DNA of 15,932 nucleotides from CF-161 sp035259145 (lineage in GTDB: Bacteria; Chloroflexota; Dormibacteria; Dormibacterales; Dormibacteraceae): positions 1 to 15,932 of the forward strand of contig DATFWQ010000156.1 of NCBI GenBank assembly GCA_035259145.1, in the 5' to 3' direction. Positions 13,192-15,932 of this stretch are shown here, in pieces (within the stretch, counting starts at the first letter, position 1; each line of letters begins with the position of its first letter). The position numbers were made by a program, and so were the translations under genes. The notes under the pieces were generated by a model. The model had not been told where the DNA came from and made no database searches. It worked only from the letters and a program-made list of their open reading frames with translations.

Positions 13192-15932
13192 TCATGGAAT
13201 CGCTGAGTCCGGCGTGCAAGTCCGCTCGGCTCTGTCGAGCAGACCCTCAAGCCAGTCCAGACTGGCCGCCTTCGGGGAGACGAGCGCTTGCGGCGTTGTC
13301 CTGGCCAGGGCGCGGGCTGCTGCCAGAAGTTCGCTGGCCCCCCTGCGTTCCGCCAGCCGGGCCAGACGCGGGTCATCAGGAAATACTCCGTAAGCTCGGG
13401 CGAGGGACGCAGCGAGGCGGAGGAGAACATGCATGTCCCTTGCCCCTGTTTCGATGAGCGGGCTGAGGGTCAGCTCAAGGGTCTGTGCAAGCCTGATCCC
13501 AGCGGTCGGTTGAGCTGTAAGAGGACGAAGCGTGGCCTCAACCCGCTTCGCCTGGAAGACCCCGGCGCGGCCCAGCTCGAGCCAGCTCGCCGCCAGCAGG
13601 ACCGGCTGGAGCCGGCCGTCCTTGGCGGCCGCCCCGAAGACGTCGGCCGCGGCTGTCCGGATGTCGGCCTCAGCCCCGTTGCATCCCAATGCTAGAGCCA
13701 TGTGTCCGATTGGGCCAAGCGGCCAATCAGGATGCACCAGGCAACCAACCGCTGACGCTGCCAGATCTGGCTTGCCCGACCGCAGGCCGCGCGAGAGGGG
13801 CCTCAGCAAGTGGGCCGCGATCAACTCCGGGTGCCAGGGTGCAACGAGGGGCCATGTGGCGATCGAGGCGCCGTAATCAGTGCCGAACTCCCACTCGGCA
13901 GCCAGGCGTTTATGGCTTGCCAACGGATCGGCTAGGTTGGTCAGCGCCCCAAGGATGCTCGCCTCGGCGCCGACCGATTGGACGCTTGCCAGGACAACTG
14001 GATCCTTACGCTCCCACCGGTCCGCAGTGGGGCTGCCGGCAACGATGCTCGGGCTGATCTCATCGGGCAGTTCGGCCAGGAGCGCACACAGCCTACCTCT
14101 AACCCTACGTGGAAGCTCTTCCAGATGATCGACCCACTCGCCCCAGCCGAGCCGCAGAGCCGCCACCTCAAGGTCGTATCTCGGCGGCTTGTGGCCGAGC
14201 CGGCCTCCGTAGTTCTGCTCAGCACGCCGCACAAAATCCTCAGGGTCGATGCCCCCACGGTCGTGAGTGGGTTCCGAGAGAAGCTCAATGGAGTCGCAAT
14301 TTGCAATCAGATGGATGGCTTCAATCGCTCGTACGGCAAAGGCACCCGTTGGCGTTACGGGTGCCAGTCGCCCGTCGAGACTGCTGTGCTCAATGGCGTA
14401 GTTTCCGTCAGTCTCCCGGAAGCCAGCGCGCACCGGCCTGCCGGTCGCCCACGTATATGCGACGGAAGCGATCATCGGGCGCACATCGCCGCAGTTGAGG
14501 CCCGACGGGTAGCCACCCATCTGTTCTCGCGCCCTCTTCCCTAGCGGCTCTGCGATGCGCCGCCGCTGAGCAAGAGGAATCCGGGAAGTGCGGACGGCGC
14601 CTGCCAGTGCCCGCTCTAATGCGATGGGATCTCGAGCGTTCTCAATCAGCTTCGTGAAGACCTCGAGCAGCTCTTCGGGCTCAGAGATCGGACTCGGGAG
14701 GCGCCGACCGGGTCCGATCGGCAATTCCGGTGGATCAAGGATCGCACCGGCCTCAACTGCCTCAATAGCAAGCTTGATCGGGTCAGCCCAGATGGATTCC
14801 GCTATCAACCGAGTTGCGCGCACCCGGAGGCTGATCTCGTGCGCCTTCAGGCTATTCTCGTCGCTCGCTTCGAGCCTCCCGATCGCCGGCTCTGAATCCC
14901 CGACGAATGGTCCGGCCGTAGTGGCCAACCCCAGCTGAGCCATCATCGCGGCAGCTGCCTCCCTGATCTCCGGCCGCTCGTGTGTCAGCACCGGCACGAC
15001 GACCCCTCGAACATGCGGCGCGAGGTCGGGCCGCTGAATGCGGACCCTGTCGAGCAGCCTTAGCTGTCTGAGGACGATACCCTTCTCAGGACGATGCAAG
15101 GCAGGTGCGGAAGCGGCCACCAGGCCTTCTAGGTCCATGCGCCGTGCGCGCACCAGACGCTCGATCGCCTTCTGTCCGAGACCAATCCCGACGGACGCGT
15201 CGGCGCTGAGCAGACGCTGATACTGGTCCACGCGAGCTGCCATCTCGTCGATAGTTGGTGCAAGCTCGTCATGCATCGCGACATACCAGCCAAGCAGCAC
15301 GGGGCGAAAATCGCGAAGGAAGGCGCCATTGCATTCGTCAAGCAGCCGGTCGTAGTCGACGAGGCCCTTTCGTGCCAACCGAGCCAGAGTCGCCCGCCAT
15401 GTCATTTCGGGTGGTCGATACTCATCAGCCCAGTAGAGCGCCTTGCCGGCTCCCTCCACGCGGAACAGCCGGAACACTTCATCCTTGAGGAGACCGGGAT
15501 CCGCCAGCAGGTGCTCCTCGATGCTCTTTGGTGGTAGCTGGCCCCCGACGTTGTCGCGTGCCAGCGCCCATGGCATTGCAGTGGTGTATTCAGGAATGTC
15601 CGGCTTCGGGGCCAGTCCAGCTCGCACGATCGCCCTAGCCAACGGCCACGAATTCACCAAGCGACGTCCTGTTAGAAGGGCAGCTGGAAGATCGGCGACC
15701 CAGTTCGGTGAGCGATCTGAGACCACTGCGACGGCTTCAGGAACCCACTTGCCAAGCGCAGCGACCTCCAGAGCCTGGCTGATCTGACGAACCCCACCGG
15801 CGGTACCCAGCACAGCGACCGCCGCCGCAGCCCGATTGCCGCGGAAGTCCCAACTACCCTTTGCCAGGCCGCGAACCTTGCTGCTGAGGGCCCTTCGCTC
15901 GGCTTCGGAAGCGCCTTGCAGCTGCTTGACGA
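13192..15932 (-). CDS. DUF6493-family large helical-repeat protein (start outside window)
   Basis: Open on the minus strand from the right window edge to the stop at 13192, giving at least 912 residues. A GTG at 15813 is the first candidate start inside, but about 39 further codons upstream (LQGASEAERRALSSKVRGLA, WDFRGNRAAAVAVLG) are clearly protein-like, so the true start is beyond 15932. The sequence matches the DUF6493 pattern of actinobacteria: RSPNWVADLPAALL, WPLARAIVRAGLAPKP, the EEHLLADPGLLKDEVFRLF segment, then TWRATLARLARKGLVDYDRL, DFRPVLLGWYVAMHDELAPT, and a helical-repeat part (LRQLRLLDRVRIQRPDLAPH, HERPEIREAAAAMMAQLG). No catalytic motif is visible. Family members are usually found beside SWIM zinc-finger and MoxR/VWA-type genes, which could be checked in the right flank. 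The molecular function is unknown. Confidence 0.8.
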   Translation of the reverse strand, partial: VKQLQGASEAERRALSSKVRGLAKGSWDFRGNRAAAAVAVLGTAGGVRQISQALEVAALGKWVPEAVAVVSDRSPNWVADLPAALLTGRRLVNSWPLARAIVRAGLAPKPDIPEYTTAMPWALARDNVGGQLPPKSIEEHLLADPGLLKDEVFRLFRVEGAGKALYWADEYRPPEMTWRATLARLARKGLVDYDRLLDECNGAFLRDFRPVLLGWYVAMHDELAPTIDEMAARVDQYQRLLSADASVGIGLGQKAIERLVRARRMDLEGLVAASAPALHRPEKGIVLRQLRLLDRVRIQRPDLAPHVRGVVVPVLTHERPEIREAAAAMMAQLGLATTAGPFVGDSEPAIGRLEASDENSLKAHEISLRVRATRLIAESIWADPIKLAIEAVEAGAILDPPELPIGPGRRLPSPISEPEELLEVFTKLIENARDPIALERALAGAVRTSRIPLAQRRRIAEPLGKRAREQMGGYPSGLNCGDVRPMIASVAYTWATGRPVRAGFRETDGNYAIEHSSLDGRLAPVTPTGAFAVRAIEAIHLIANCDSIELLSEPTHDRGGIDPEDFVRRAEQNYGGRLGHKPPRYDLEVAALRLGWGEWVDHLEELPRRVRGRLCALLAELPDEISPSIVAGSPTADRWERKDPVVLASVQSVGAEASILGALTNLADPLASHKRLAAEWEFGTDYGASIATWPLVAPWHPELIAAHLLRPLSRGLRSGKPDLAASAVGCLVHPDWPLGPIGHMALALGCNGAEADIRTAAADVFGAAAKDGRLQPVLLAASWLELGRAGVFQAKRVEATLRPLTAQPTAGIRLAQTLELTLSPLIETGARDMHVLLRLAASLARAYGVFPDDPRLARLAERRGASELLAAARALARTTPQALVSPKAASLDWLEGLLDRAERTCTPDSAIP

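Noticed and set aside
13689..14544. Plus-strand frames opposite the large protein
   Set aside because: Shadows of the DUF6493-type gene, with no ribosome-binding sites or motifs.
1..15932. CRISPR arrays, tRNA or rRNA genes
   Set aside because: No regularly spaced repeat with unique spacers and no cloverleaf or rRNA-like sequence was found by eye; the only periodic arrays are the 23-bp and 15-bp repeats listed.

Overview
This is a high-GC window with the codon use and protein families of an actinobacterium. The actinobacterial assignment is inferred from the DUF6493-type protein, the phosphotransferase and oxidoreductase remnants and the IS types; no rRNA or tRNA supports it. Most of the first 11 kb is a graveyard of insertion sequences and gene fragments. 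Longer chromosomal-looking genes appear only in the last 5 kb.

Layout. 1-1071: the 3' part of an IS21-family element, consisting of istB (open at the window edge) and a terminus with three tandem 23-bp repeats ending in CA. 1244-1741 (-): a small secreted protein with a clear signal peptide. 1939-3437: a mosaic of broken pieces, namely the 3' end of a DDE/rve-type IS, the C-terminus of a PD-(D/E)XK-like nuclease, a piece of istA, the 5' end of another copy of the same rve-type IS, and the N-terminus of a molybdenum hydroxylase large subunit. 4032-4403: an intact NTF2/SnoaL-like gene. 4499-4698 (-): the end of a membrane-protein gene. 4699-6153: a complete 1455-bp copy of the rve-type IS, bounded by a 15-bp inverted repeat.

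6307-9538 is the most interesting unit: a complete 3.2-kb IS1595-like transposon with about 42-bp terminal inverted repeats and a perfect 8-bp target duplication (TCTTCGAA). Its transposase frame runs without a stop into a lincosamide/aminoglycoside-type nucleotidyltransferase, giving one 552-residue ORF. This is followed by two more cargo frames: an HTH plus beta-strand protein, and a DUF6881-like two-domain protein. Removing the element and one duplication copy restores, in frame, a chromosomal gene on the minus strand, which is direct evidence that the whole unit inserted as one piece.

9860-11230 holds a degraded phosphotransferase gene, an intact two-helix membrane protein (10297-10914), and a frameshifted remnant of an NAD(P)-binding epimerase-like gene. 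11529-12443 encodes a Tat-type lipoprotein that resembles TupA-like (tungstate-type) substrate-binding proteins, without visible transporter partners. An identical 27-bp sequence lies 5' of this gene and again 1.66 kb downstream. 13192 to the right edge (-) is a large DUF6493-family protein whose start lies outside the window.

Apart from the transposon cargo no operon is evident: neighbouring genes are unrelated, and most junctions coincide with IS ends.
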